Shown here in pieces: positions 37,644 through 46,929 of a stretch of 64,000 nucleotides of DNA. Location: NCBI RefSeq assembly GCF_020907245.1, contig NZ_JAJJWH010000018.1, forward strand, positions 28,000-91,999, written 5' to 3'. The DNA comes from Pontibacter harenae (lineage in GTDB: Bacteria; Bacteroidota; Bacteroidia; Cytophagales; Hymenobacteraceae). A model generated the notes under the pieces. That model was given only the letters and a program-made list of their open reading frames with translations. It did not search any database and was not told where the DNA came from. The position numbers were made by a program, and so were the translations under genes. How positions within the stretch are numbered: position 1 is the first letter of the stretch; every line of letters starts with the position of its first letter.

Positions 37644-37660
37644 ATTCTGCTCCCCGCTAC
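37644..37660 (+). repeat. att core, right copy (attR)
   Basis: An exact copy of the 17-bp core at 31114-31130. Beyond it the sequence is a strong terminator, which must be the original downstream flank of tRNA-Met. Confidence 0.88.
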
Positions 37661-37663
37661 TGA

Positions 37664-37699
37664 AAGGCTTGCAAGTATCACTTGCAAGCCTTCTTTTTT
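37664..37699 (+). terminator. displaced original terminator of tRNA-Met
   Basis: A perfect 12-bp stem (37664-37675 and 37681-37692), 5-nt loop and TTTTTT follow attR directly. No gene reads into it from the left now, which fits a tRNA terminator left behind by integration. The rest of the gap to 38,071 shows no supported gene. Confidence 0.8.
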
Positions 37700-38071
37700 G
37701 CCAATAAAAAAAGGAGTCAAAGACTCCTTCTCATTAGCTTTATATAGAGATTGCTTAAAAATACTCATACCTAGCCCTTGTCGCTTCCTTCATCTTCCTA
37801 AATCACTTCAGCACAAACACAAATCATGTAAAACAGGAAGGGCTTATGTTGTGGTTTTGTTGATTGTAGGTCAGGAATTTAAAGAACTTAGCCTATCCCC
37901 ACAAAAGCCCACGCCCCAATTTTAAACAGGGTTCGGTTATTTATCTAAACCAGTTGCCTCCTCTTAACTCCTTATCAGTGATTAAGATTCAATACAAGTA
38001 CAGGCAATGCCCCTGCTGCACCCGCAGCAAACTAGTTGCAAACACTGCCAAATGATAACTAAACCTTAGCT

Positions 38072-38296
38072 CTATGCTGCGCAGCTACGGTTAAACTTCC
38101 TTTGTTTATGTCTGTTCCTTCTAAGGATAGTTTTTTTTCTCTTGTTATACTTTTTGTAATTCCTTCCACCATCGGAAGAGAAAATGTTGCCTAAGTCCTT
38201 ACTAATTTCTAATGCTGACATTTCTGCTGCAAAAGTCTCAGGAGCACTAGCACCTATAAGAAGTAAGGCAAAAAGAAGAGTAGCTATTTTTTTCAT
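38072..38296 (-). CDS. small secreted basic protein, unknown function
   Basis: A 74-residue protein with a signal peptide (MKKIATLLFALLLIGASA..., cleavage after about residue 23) and a mature part whose last 25 residues are very rich in Lys, Arg and Asn (YKKYNKRKKTILRRNRHKQRK). I recognise no family. The basic tail suggests binding to a polyanion. It lies just outside the element, in a gene-poor region. Confidence 0.6.
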   Translation of the reverse strand: MKKIATLLFALLLIGASAPETFAAEMSALEISKDLGNIFSSDGGRNYKKYNKRKKTILRRNRHKQRKFNRSCAA

Positions 38297-39020
38297 GATT
38301 TGATATTATTGAGATAGTTTAGGATGTATTTACTCAATAATACTAAAAACAAAATATTTAGTTACACTATTTATACAAAACTTATATTTAATTTACTTTT
38401 AAAGCTACTTAAGAAATTTCAGTTGACCACCATTTATTTTAAACAACTAATATACAACTTGTTAAGACATATTATTTTTAAGCAAACTTTGTAACAATTA
38501 TAGCAAAAGGAATCTATAAAATAAGCACCCGAACTGCTTATGAAGTTAATTAACACAAAAATCTACAACTATATAAATATTAAATATTGCTTTAAATCTA
38601 AAATCACTTTTGAAAAGATCTTTTAAAGACATACCACAAAAGCAAAAATATTAGAATATATATATAATATACGCCATCTGGAAACAGCCAAAACTACTCT
38701 AGATTATGCTGCATAAGCTTTTGCTTAAGCTAAGCCCATACTCTTTAAAAGTGAGTGCAGCCCGTCTGTTACTGCTACATAAGCAGTAACAGACGGGCTG
38801 CTAATCGACACACCTTCGAGTATAGGCAAGATTATTTACCCCTTTTGTACAGGAGACAGAGGCGCTTTTTGATGATAGGTTAAGTAAAATTATCTTCTGT
38901 CAGCACCTTGGGATGTTTACATTACGAAATACGGGTTAGGAGCCACAGAGCATCACCTCGTAGCAAAGTTCTGGCTAACGAAGGATTGACCCTATACTTT
39001 GTAAGATGATGAAAATGTTA
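38297..39020. other. 724-bp non-coding, AT-rich stretch
   Basis: No ORF here looks like a real gene. The first part is very AT-rich and should hold the promoter of the small secreted protein. The only structure I see is the perfect hairpin at 38757-38801, listed separately. Confidence 0.5.
38757..38801. repeat. perfect 20-bp inverted repeat
   Basis: The arms 38757-38776 and 38782-38801 are exact reverse complements, separated by the 5-nt loop ACATA. There is no T-tract on either side and no gene ends nearby within 200 bp, apart from the kinase gene stop at 39021. It may be a terminator for that gene, an RNA element or a protein-binding site. Confidence 0.6.
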
Positions 39021-41198
39021 TTAATGTCTGTCCCTAAAGTGAAGTCGGAACGTGGTGCCAACATCAACTATACTCTCTACGCATATTTCCCCGCCCAATG
39101 ACTCTACCTGGGTTTTAACAAGAAATAAGCCCAAGCCTTTACCTTTTATACCTTGGTGAAATCTTTTATAGAGCTGAAATAGATGAGAGCTAGCTTTCTC
39201 CATATCCATTCCCAACCCATTGTCGCTTATTTCTAATCTGCACTCTGCTGGGGTATTTATAAGCTTTACCTGAACCTGTAAGGGCCTAGCTGGTGACTTA
39301 AACTTAACACAGTTTGTGATCAGGTTAAGCAGTATGCCATACAGATAGGTCCTGTTGGTATAAAGCTTTTCTTCACCAGTCACAGAAAATGTTAGATCTT
39401 GCCCTATGGTTGTATGCAGCGGAGTAATGGTTCCAAGCACCTCTTTCAAAACTCCTTCAACTAAAACAGGCTCACGGGCAATTATACTTTGCGAGGGGGC
39501 TGGGGTATATGCCAACATGGTATTAAGATCTCTGAGCGTAGAGTCTAATTGCAATGTAGAGCGACTAATATGCTCAACTACCGTTTTAAATGCTTCGGAA
39601 CCAGAGTCTAGCTTTTTAACCAGACTAGTAAGGCCAATAAGGTTTGCTACAGGAGCTCTTAAATTATGTGAGGTAATATATGTAAACTGCTGGAGGTTAC
39701 GGTTTTGGATGTGCAAATCATCCTTTAACTGTATCAAGTCAGCCTCGACTTTTTTTCTGTCGGTAATATCAGTCAGGATAATCACAAACCTGACTAGCTT
39801 ATCAGTTTCATCAAATACAGGAGAAACATCAAATTTAAACCATACCTCCTCCCCTGTATTTTTGTAATGCAGCAGTTCCCCAGAAAACGGCTTCCCTTCC
39901 GCAATACAGGAATTGAATGCATCTACAGTGTTTACATCTGTTCTTTTGCCATGCAAGACTTTCAAAGGATTCAATCCTTGTAATTCATAGAGGCTGTATC
40001 CTATAAGCCTGGATAAGCCTTCATTTGCCCATTCTACATCTCCTGTAGCACCCGTAATTATAATACCGTTTGTTGCTTTGCTGGCTACTAACGATAGCTT
40101 CTCTATTTCCTTTTCAGCCCTCTTTTCTAAAGTAACATCTCTAAAATAAATGGCCAAGCCGTCAGCTGAAGGGTAGAGTGTAAAATTAAATGTCTGGTTT
40201 AGATTTGGTAAATACTCATCAAATGTTGCCCCGACTCCGTCACACATTGCTGCTTCACACTGTCTGAGAAGCAATGTATGATGTAAATCAGGAAACTTCT
40301 CACAAATAAGCTGACCAAGTAACTCTGGAGTTGGCAGCCCTAAGAAATCAGAAAAAACAGAGTTAACATATGTTATTCTCCATTCTTTGTTTATAGAGAA
40401 AAAAGCCTCAGAAATACTTCCTAGAACATTATCTAGCTTTTGAGCCTGCTGCTTGATTAACTCATCTGCCTGCTGCACAAAAGTGATATCTTTTGCTATT
40501 CCATGCACCCCGTGCACCAGACCATGAAGCATAACAGGGAAAATAGTTAAAGCCAAATCTTTAACCACACCATCTTTGGCTGTTATTTTCAGCTTGATGT
40601 TTTCTGCCTCACCTGTAAGTGCTTTCTGAAAAGTAGCTAAAGCCAAAGCCTTATAAACATCATTTACAAAAAAGCTAAAGTGTGTCCCAACTACCTCTTC
40701 TTCAGTATAGCCTGTTACCTCTAATGTACCTGGGTTAATGGTAAGAAAACAACCTTCCAAATCGAGTGTAAATACTGCGTCAGGGTTGTTTTGAAAGTGT
40801 GACTTATAAATGGCCTGAGATTCTTCAGAAACTCTCTGCCGCTTCACTTTTTCAGTCACATCTCTGCAGTTTACTACTATACCATTTACATGCTCATTAC
40901 CCAGCAAATTAGTCACTACACAGTCTAACCAGCGCCAACCTCCATCTTTTGCCTGAAAACGTATGTAAGACATCTTCAAATCTTTCCCCCTGAGCACCTC
41001 TTCAAAAGTCGCAAGGGTGTAGGCCAGTTCCTCAGAATGAACTAAGCTGAACACACTCTTACCAACAAGATTTTCGGGTTTGTAACCAAGTATAAACTCT
41101 GTTGAATCACTTGAATAAGTATAGACACCACTTTGGTCAAAAATGGCAACCATATCGGAGCTGTTTTTGACGATGGCTTTGTAGAAGTCGGGAGTCAT
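39021..41198 (-). CDS. multi-PAS sensor histidine kinase
   Basis: A 725-residue cytoplasmic kinase with no membrane helix. Four PAS domains lie at about 1-115, 128-243, 255-360 and 365-485, the fourth being the best match. The H-box SHNLRAPVANL carries the phospho-acceptor His511 and is of the HNLR type. The ATPase domain shows the N box (LLNLITNCVKF), G1 (ISDNGLGMD) and G2 (GKGLGLFLV). No response regulator is adjacent, so it is an orphan whose signal and output are unknown. Confidence 0.92.
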   Translation of the reverse strand: MTPDFYKAIVKNSSDMVAIFDQSGVYTYSSDSTEFILGYKPENLVGKSVFSLVHSEELAYTLATFEEVLRGKDLKMSYIRFQAKDGGWRWLDCVVTNLLGNEHVNGIVVNCRDVTEKVKRQRVSEESQAIYKSHFQNNPDAVFTLDLEGCFLTINPGTLEVTGYTEEEVVGTHFSFFVNDVYKALALATFQKALTGEAENIKLKITAKDGVVKDLALTIFPVMLHGLVHGVHGIAKDITFVQQADELIKQQAQKLDNVLGSISEAFFSINKEWRITYVNSVFSDFLGLPTPELLGQLICEKFPDLHHTLLLRQCEAAMCDGVGATFDEYLPNLNQTFNFTLYPSADGLAIYFRDVTLEKRAEKEIEKLSLVASKATNGIIITGATGDVEWANEGLSRLIGYSLYELQGLNPLKVLHGKRTDVNTVDAFNSCIAEGKPFSGELLHYKNTGEEVWFKFDVSPVFDETDKLVRFVIILTDITDRKKVEADLIQLKDDLHIQNRNLQQFTYITSHNLRAPVANLIGLTSLVKKLDSGSEAFKTVVEHISRSTLQLDSTLRDLNTMLAYTPAPSQSIIAREPVLVEGVLKEVLGTITPLHTTIGQDLTFSVTGEEKLYTNRTYLYGILLNLITNCVKFKSPARPLQVQVKLINTPAECRLEISDNGLGMDMEKASSHLFQLYKRFHQGIKGKGLGLFLVKTQVESLGGEICVESIVDVGTTFRLHFRDRH

Positions 41199-41588
41199 TT
41201 ATTTAATTAAGTTTGCGCCACCTTGGTAGGCACCTGTACTCGATAACATCAGACAGTTCAAATTACAAATTGTGTATTAATACTGAGCAATATATTTGTA
41301 ATAGCGATACTTATACCGACAGAATCATCTAAAATGTCTTTAAATTATAAGATAAAGCCTATAAAACTTCTTGACGAGCAGAAAAAAATCAGATGCTCAT
41401 AGTATAACTTCCATAACTGAGTGAAAGCCAAATAAATTGGATGTTATAACTTTTATCTGCAAATTATAGTTCAGATTAAAAGTGCGAAACTTAGTTTTTT
41501 GAACAAATGAGACTAAAGAAACTGTTAAAGCCACAGAATACTGTAAATCTTTTAGCTAATTATGTAACACTACAAGCACATTCCTGTT
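41199..41588. other. non-coding gap upstream of the metal-efflux cluster
   Basis: About 390 bp without an ORF or a clear repeat lie between the divergently oriented kinase gene and the HYC_CC_PP gene. Apart from the promoter element at 41589-41596 nothing stands out. Confidence 0.4.
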
Positions 41589-41596
41589 TACCTTTG
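41589..41596 (+). promoter_or_regulatory. -7 promoter element of the metal-efflux cluster
   Basis: TACCTTTG matches TAnnTTTG exactly, 20 bp before the first gene of the cluster. The -33 box is not evident. Confidence 0.4.
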
Positions 41597-41615
41597 TAGT
41601 ACGCATAAAATTTTT

Positions 41616-42053
41616 ATGAAATTATTCCGTCAGTTCATACTGCTTGCTTTCACACTGCTGCTGCTCCTTTCTTCAACGGGCGTATCAGTAGGTATGCATT
41701 TGTGTGGCGGAGAACTTCGCGATCTAAGTCTTTTTGGTGAGGCTACTGATTGCCCCATGGAGCAGCAGAAAAAAGAAAAGCTGCCTCCTTGTCACACTCC
41801 TAAAGAGCAGCAAGCCCCTGCTGACGACTGCTGCCAAGACCATGAGTTCGTGGTAGAGCGTTTGGATGTTGCTTCTGACACCAAAGCGCTTATCATAAAC
41901 AAAACGCTTGACCTCAAGTTTATAGCTGCTGTAAAAGTAGTTGTACTACAACTTTTCTCTCCAGAGGAAGTTATTGCTCCTTCTTTCACTAGCTACACTT
42001 CTCCCCCGCTTGCCCGAAACATACCTGTTTTGGTGCAGTCATTCCTTCTATAG
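41616..42053 (+). CDS. HYC_CC_PP family protein (metal-efflux associated)
   Basis: A 145-residue exported protein with an N-terminal hydrophobic segment (about 8-25). It carries the motifs that give the family its name: HLCGG near residue 29, CPM, PPCH, the double Cys in DDCCQDH and a Pro-rich ending (YTSPPLARNIPVLVQSF). The Cys and His content suggests binding of a soft metal such as Cu or Ag in the periplasm. It is the first gene of the Cus-type efflux cluster. Confidence 0.85.
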   Translation: MKLFRQFILLAFTLLLLLSSTGVSVGMHLCGGELRDLSLFGEATDCPMEQQKKEKLPPCHTPKEQQAPADDCCQDHEFVVERLDVASDTKALIINKTLDLKFIAAVKVVVLQLFSPEEVIAPSFTSYTSPPLARNIPVLVQSFLL

Positions 42054-42187
42054 CCTTTTAAGTTAACAGGTGTCACGTTTCCTGCCGTTGCAGGTATAAG
42101 GTTATGCTCTAGCATAAGCCTCAGACACCATTCTGCTTTTCTTTAAAGCTGACTTTGTTTACATTTCAAGGCTATTCATTCATTTTC

Positions 42188-45100
42188 ATGATAGAGAAGT
42201 TAATTTCCTTTTCGCTCCGAAACCGTTTTATGGTGCTGCTCATTGCGGCGTTCCTGTTCGGCTGGGGCGTATATTCGGTACAGAACAACAAGGTTGATGC
42301 CATTCCTGACCTTTCAGAAAACCAGGTAATTGTATTTACGGAGTGGATGGGCCGCAGTCCGCAATTGGTAGAAGACCAGATTACTTATCCGTTGGTAACT
42401 AACCTGCAGGGACTGCCGCAGGTGAAATATGTACGCGGCACCTCTATGTTTGGCATGAGCTTTATCTATGTCATTTTTGAGGAAGAAACAGACGTTTACT
42501 GGGCACGCGAACGAGTGCTGGAGCGGCTAAGCAGTGCCAACAACTTGCTGCCAGATGGCGTTGCACCTAACCTTGGCCCTGATGGCACAGGTGTCGGACA
42601 TATACTATGGTATACGCTGGATGCTCCTGGCATGGACTTGGGCGAGCAACGCGCGCTACAGGATTGGTATGTAAAGTTTGCCCTTCAGAATGTGAAAGGG
42701 GTAAGTGAAGTAGCTTCTTACGGTGGCTTTCAGAAACAGTATCAGCTTACCTTAGATCCAAACAAACTCACCTACTACAACCTATCTGTACCACAGGTTA
42801 TACAAGCCGTACGGGCAAACAACAACGAGGCAGGCGGACGCAAATTCGAACTGAGCGACATCGGCTACATTATCAAAACCACAGGATACCTTCAATCTGC
42901 AGAAGAGATTGAAAACATTGCCGTCACCACTCAAAACACCATTCCTGTACGGGTTAGGGATGTAGCATCGGTGCAAATGACAGGAGAAAGCCGCTTGGGA
43001 ATATTTGACCTGAACGGCACTGGCGAAGCAGTAGGTGGCATTGTGGTGATGCGCTATGGCGAAAATGCCGCTGAAGTAATTGAAAACGTGAAGGAGAAGA
43101 TGGAAGAAGTCGCCATAGGATTACCCAAAGGAGTCAAGTTCAACATCGTTTACGACCGTAGCGGCCTTATAAACGAATCCGTAGCCTCTGTTCGAAACAC
43201 TTTGATAGAAGAGATGATTGTGGCTTCCGTCATTGTGTTTCTTTTCCTGTTCCACTGGCGAAGCGCTCTGGTGATCATGATTCAGTTACCGCTCTCTGTC
43301 TCGATAGGGTTTATCCTCCTAAACGCCTTCGACATTTCCTCCAACATTATGTCTCTTACAGGTATAGCCCTTTCTGTAGGTGTGATTGTGGATGATGCGA
43401 TTGTGATGGTAGAGAATGCCTACAGGCATTTAGCGGATGCAGAAGATGGTCATTTAAGTGAAGAAGAAATCTAAGAAGCTCATGAAATTGACACAAGAAC
43501 AAAGAATCAGCATCATCGAAAAAGCCTCCAAACAGGTTGGCCCCAGTGTATTCTGGAGTACGGTGATTGTAATAACTTCTTTCCTGCCAGTTTTTTTGCT
43601 TACGGGGCAGGAAGGAAAATTATTTAGCCCGCTGGCCTGGACGAAGACCTTTATTTTAATTGTAGATGCTGTTGTGGCCATTACACTCACTCCTGTGCTT
43701 ATTTCTTTTTTTATGAAAGGAAAGCTAAAAAGCGACAGAGGCAATCCTATCAACAGAGGATTGGAGCGGGTATATGGGCCAGTGCTGAAATGGTGCCTGA
43801 AGTGGCGGAAAACTACGATTGGTATTAATATACTGGCGCTACTGGTTGCAATCCCCATGTTATTCAGCCTCGGCACAGAATTTATGCCGCCACTAAACGA
43901 AGGCTCCATTTTATTTATGCCTGTTACGCTGCCTGATATCTCTAACGCTGAGGCAAAGCGCATACTGCAGGTGCAGGATAAGATTATTAAATCAGTACCA
44001 GAAGTGCAAACTGTGCTCGGAAAAGCAGGACGTGCGAGTACCGCTACCGACAACTCTCCTATCAGCATGATAGAAACGATTATTATGCTGAAGCCGCAAT
44101 CTGAATGGCGTGCAGGAATGACGAAAGAGAAGATTATTCAGGAACTGGATGCTAAGCTGCAGATTCCTGGTGTGGTAAATGGCTGGACGCAACCCATCAT
44201 CAATCGCATCAATATGCTGGCCACAGGTATACGCACCGATGTGGGAGTGAAAGTGTATGGCCAAAACCTAGATTCTATCGCAGCTGTGTCGGAAAGGGTA
44301 CGCACGGCTCTGAATGATGTGCCTGGTGTAAAAGACCTTTATGTAGACCCAGTTACGGGCGGTAAATACCTGGAGATCGACATCAACCGCGAAGCCTTAG
44401 GCCGCTATGATTTAACTGTGGATGATGTAAACATGATTGTAGAATCAGCTTTGGGTGGTACACCAATAGGTAATACCATCGAAGGCCGTCAGCGTTTTTC
44501 AATAAATGTACGCCTGGCCCAGGAGTATCGCAATAGCGTAGAACGAATTCAGCGCATCCAGATACAGACAGCTACGGCTGGAACGGTTCCTTTGTCTTCT
44601 GTCGCTACCATCCGCTTTACAGATGGTCCTCCCATGATCAACTCCGAAAATGCGCAGCTGCGTGGAGCAGTTTTGTTTAACGTGCGCGACCGAGATTTAG
44701 GAAGCACCGTGCAGGAAGCTATAGCAAAGATAAACAACGAAGTAACTGGCATACCAGAAGGTTATTACCTGGAGTGGAGTGGCCAATGGGAAAACCAGGT
44801 GCGGGCAAACCAAACGCTGCAAATCATTATTCCGCTGGTACTAGTTATCATCCTATTCATTTTATACTTCTCTTTCAAATCGATGAAAGAAGCTTTGATC
44901 AACCTTATTACCATTCCTTTTGCTTTGGTTGGCGGCGTGTTCATTGTCTACTTCTATGGCGTAAACCTGTCAGTTGCTGTAGCGGTCGGCTTTATAGCGC
45001 TCTTTGGATTGGCCATAGAAACTGCCATGGTGATGGTGGTGTACCTGAATGAGGCCATGAAAAACCTGGTAGACCTGAAAGGCAATAGCAGCGAAACCAT

Positions 45101-45380
45101 CACGAAGCAAGACATTCGAGATTATGTATTTATGGGAGCCGCAAAGCGCCTTCGTCCTAAAATCATGACCGTTTCGGTGGCTCTTTTCGGACTGATACCT
45201 GTACTATGGGCCACAGGAGTTGGCTCTGACGTAATGCTGCCCATCGTGCTGCCCATGATCGGTGGTGTGTTTACCTCCTCCATACATATTCTGCTGGTAA
45301 CACCAGTAGTGTTCGAAATGACGAAAGAGTACGAATTGAAGAAACACGGCAAAATTGATATTTATGATGTTAAGCACTAA
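42188..45380 (+). pseudogene. cusA: CusA/CzcA-family heavy-metal RND pump, split by a frameshift
   Basis: The two ORFs join into one CusA protein of about 1,060 residues. The first (to the TAA at 43472-43474) covers the N-terminal half up to the helix with VGVIVDDAIVMVENAYRHL; the second, one frame on, resumes with KASKQVGPSVFWSTVIVITSF and the C-terminal half. Removing one A from the GAAATC run at about 43,465-43,470 restores EEESKKLMKLTQEQ and the reading frame. Intact, it would be the inner-membrane pump of a Cu(I)/Ag(I) efflux complex. The ATG at 42188 is preferred to the upstream TTG. This may be a real mutation or a sequencing error; no recoding signal is evident. Confidence 0.88.
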
Positions 45381-46680
45381 AAAATATCTTTTAGATAATT
45401 TCTCCTTTAAGCTGCCTGCAAAAAGGTCTAAGCCAAGAGTATCAGTCTTGTTAGCGCTGTTGCTGTTTGCTCTGTTGCCTTCAACTGTCTCGGCTCAAAA
45501 TGTGCTGCCACTGGACAGCGTGCTCCTCAGAATCAGCAATAACAACCCGATGTTGCAGGAGTACGGCTTAAGAGCAAAAGCACAAGAGGCCTATGCCGAG
45601 GGGGCTACAGGTTGGATGGCTCCGATGGTGGGAGGCGGCGTTTTCATGTATCCTTACCCAGGGCAGAGGGCAACAGAAGGCCAAAACGCGGGTATGCTGA
45701 TGCTATCTGCTGAACAGGCTATACCAAACCCAGCAAAGCAACGGGCAAGACAAAACTATGTCCGCTCACAGGCTGCAGTAGAAAATGCAGGCAGAGAAGT
45801 TGCCTACAACGACTTAAAGGCACAAGCAAAATCAGCCTACTATAGTTGGGTTGTACTGGAGAAAAAGTTAAATGTATTACAGGAAAGTGGACGGATTATG
45901 GAGTTTATGCTAAAGCTGGCAAAAATCCGCTACCCATACAGCCAGGCGAAGTTAGGCAGTCTTTATAAAGCAGAAGCCAGGCAACAGGAGGTGGAAAATA
46001 TGAAGCTGATGGTAAAAAACGAAATTGAACAACAGAATATCCGCCTGAACATGCTGATGAACTTACCTCAAGAACAAAGATTTATGATTGATACGCTTGT
46101 AGCTATACCGCAACCTCTTATTGTTTCGGCAGATACAGCTTACCTGAATAGCAACAGAAGCGACTTACACCGAATAGACAGAACTATTGAGGCAATGCAG
46201 CTGAACTTACAGTTGGAGCAGTTAGAACGCAAGCCCGATTTCCGCATCCGTTTCGATCACATGACACCACGCGACAACATGATGCCACAACAGTTTTCGG
46301 CCATGGGCATGGTTTCTATACCTATTGCTCCATGGTCATCAAAAATGTACAGGGCTAACACCAGAGGCATGAATTTAGAGATTGAAGCGATGGAGCGAGA
46401 AAGAGAAGCAGTACTAGTGGAGGCCCAGGCTATGGTTCAAAGCATGGCACAGGAACTGAACACAATGCACCACCACGTACTTAGTTACCAGCAAAAGATT
46501 ATTCCTGCACTACGAAAAAACTATGATGTGACGATGCTGGCTTACGAGCAAAATACAGCAGAACTACCCGAAGTGCTTGATGCCTGGGAAGCACTGAATA
46601 TGGCACAGCTAGAATACCTAAACAACCTGCAGCAGCTCTACCTCCTGGCTGTGGCTTACGAAAAGGAGATAGAGAGATAA
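45364..46680 (+). CDS. TolC/CusC-type outer-membrane efflux protein
   Basis: An outer-membrane factor of the TolC family, about 438 residues, with a signal peptide ending in VSAQ and the long coiled-coil helices of such proteins (AKAQEAYAEGATGWMAPMVGGG; LAKIRYPYSQAKLGSLYKAEARQQE; ending LEYLNNLQQLYLLAVAYEKE). It would form the exit duct for the CusBA complex. The start overlaps the cusA end. ATG at 45364 or 45367 is more likely than the TTG at 45355. Confidence 0.88.
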   Translation: MMLSTKKYLLDNFSFKLPAKRSKPRVSVLLALLLFALLPSTVSAQNVLPLDSVLLRISNNNPMLQEYGLRAKAQEAYAEGATGWMAPMVGGGVFMYPYPGQRATEGQNAGMLMLSAEQAIPNPAKQRARQNYVRSQAAVENAGREVAYNDLKAQAKSAYYSWVVLEKKLNVLQESGRIMEFMLKLAKIRYPYSQAKLGSLYKAEARQQEVENMKLMVKNEIEQQNIRLNMLMNLPQEQRFMIDTLVAIPQPLIVSADTAYLNSNRSDLHRIDRTIEAMQLNLQLEQLERKPDFRIRFDHMTPRDNMMPQQFSAMGMVSIPIAPWSSKMYRANTRGMNLEIEAMEREREAVLVEAQAMVQSMAQELNTMHHHVLSYQQKIIPALRKNYDVTMLAYEQNTAELPEVLDAWEALNMAQLEYLNNLQQLYLLAVAYEKEIER

Positions 46681-46756
46681 AACTTGAATAATTGAATAAC
46701 TGGGTTTAGCCCACAGATTCCCTCTACTTAATGTTTGTTATTCAAAATCAAAGAAA

Positions 46757-46929
46757 ATGAGAAGATACCTAAACATACTGTTCCTGCTGCTAACTATAGC
46801 TACAGTGGCTTGCCAAGAGCAAGCGCACGAGCATGGCGAGGCAGTGGAAACTACCTACACCTGCCCCATGCACCCCCAAATAGTGCAGTCGGAGCCTGGC
46901 TCCTGCCCTGTCTGCGGCATGGATTTGGT
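46757..46929 (+). repeat. 5' segment shared with the second adaptor gene, copy 1
   Basis: These 173 bp match 48162-48334 without gaps and with about 14 differences by my count. They encode the signal peptide and metal-binding domain; beyond this point the genes diverge strongly. Confidence 0.8.

Larger units (their letters stand above)
31114..37660. mobile_element. 6.5-kb integrative element in tRNA-Met, carrying R-M and a rolling-circle-type Rep
   Basis: Both ends are defined by a 17-bp exact direct repeat (ATTCTGCTCCCCGCTAC) at 31114-31130 inside the tRNA 3' end and at 37644-37660. Between them lie, in order: an Mrr-like nuclease gene, a DNA methyltransferase gene, a candidate origin, a Rep_trans-like initiator, a ribbon-helix-helix gene, an excisionase-like HTH gene and a tyrosine integrase gene that reads away from the attR side. 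The DNA is visibly more AT-rich than the flanks. No capsid, terminase, relaxase or conjugation genes are seen, so it is a small integrative element, an integrated plasmid or a phage satellite. Confidence 0.88.

Noticed and set aside
31114..37660. Prophage
   Set aside because: No terminase, portal, capsid, tail or lysis gene is present; only integration, replication and R-M functions are visible.
37698..37925. A 75-residue plus-strand ORF just after attR
   Set aside because: It starts inside the T-tract of the displaced terminator and has no recognisable pattern or likely start signal.
43458..43480. Programmed frameshift in cusA
   Set aside because: I see no slippery heptamer or stimulatory signal. 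The AUC-UAA-G site would need a poor tRNA re-pairing, and intact cusA genes need no recoding.
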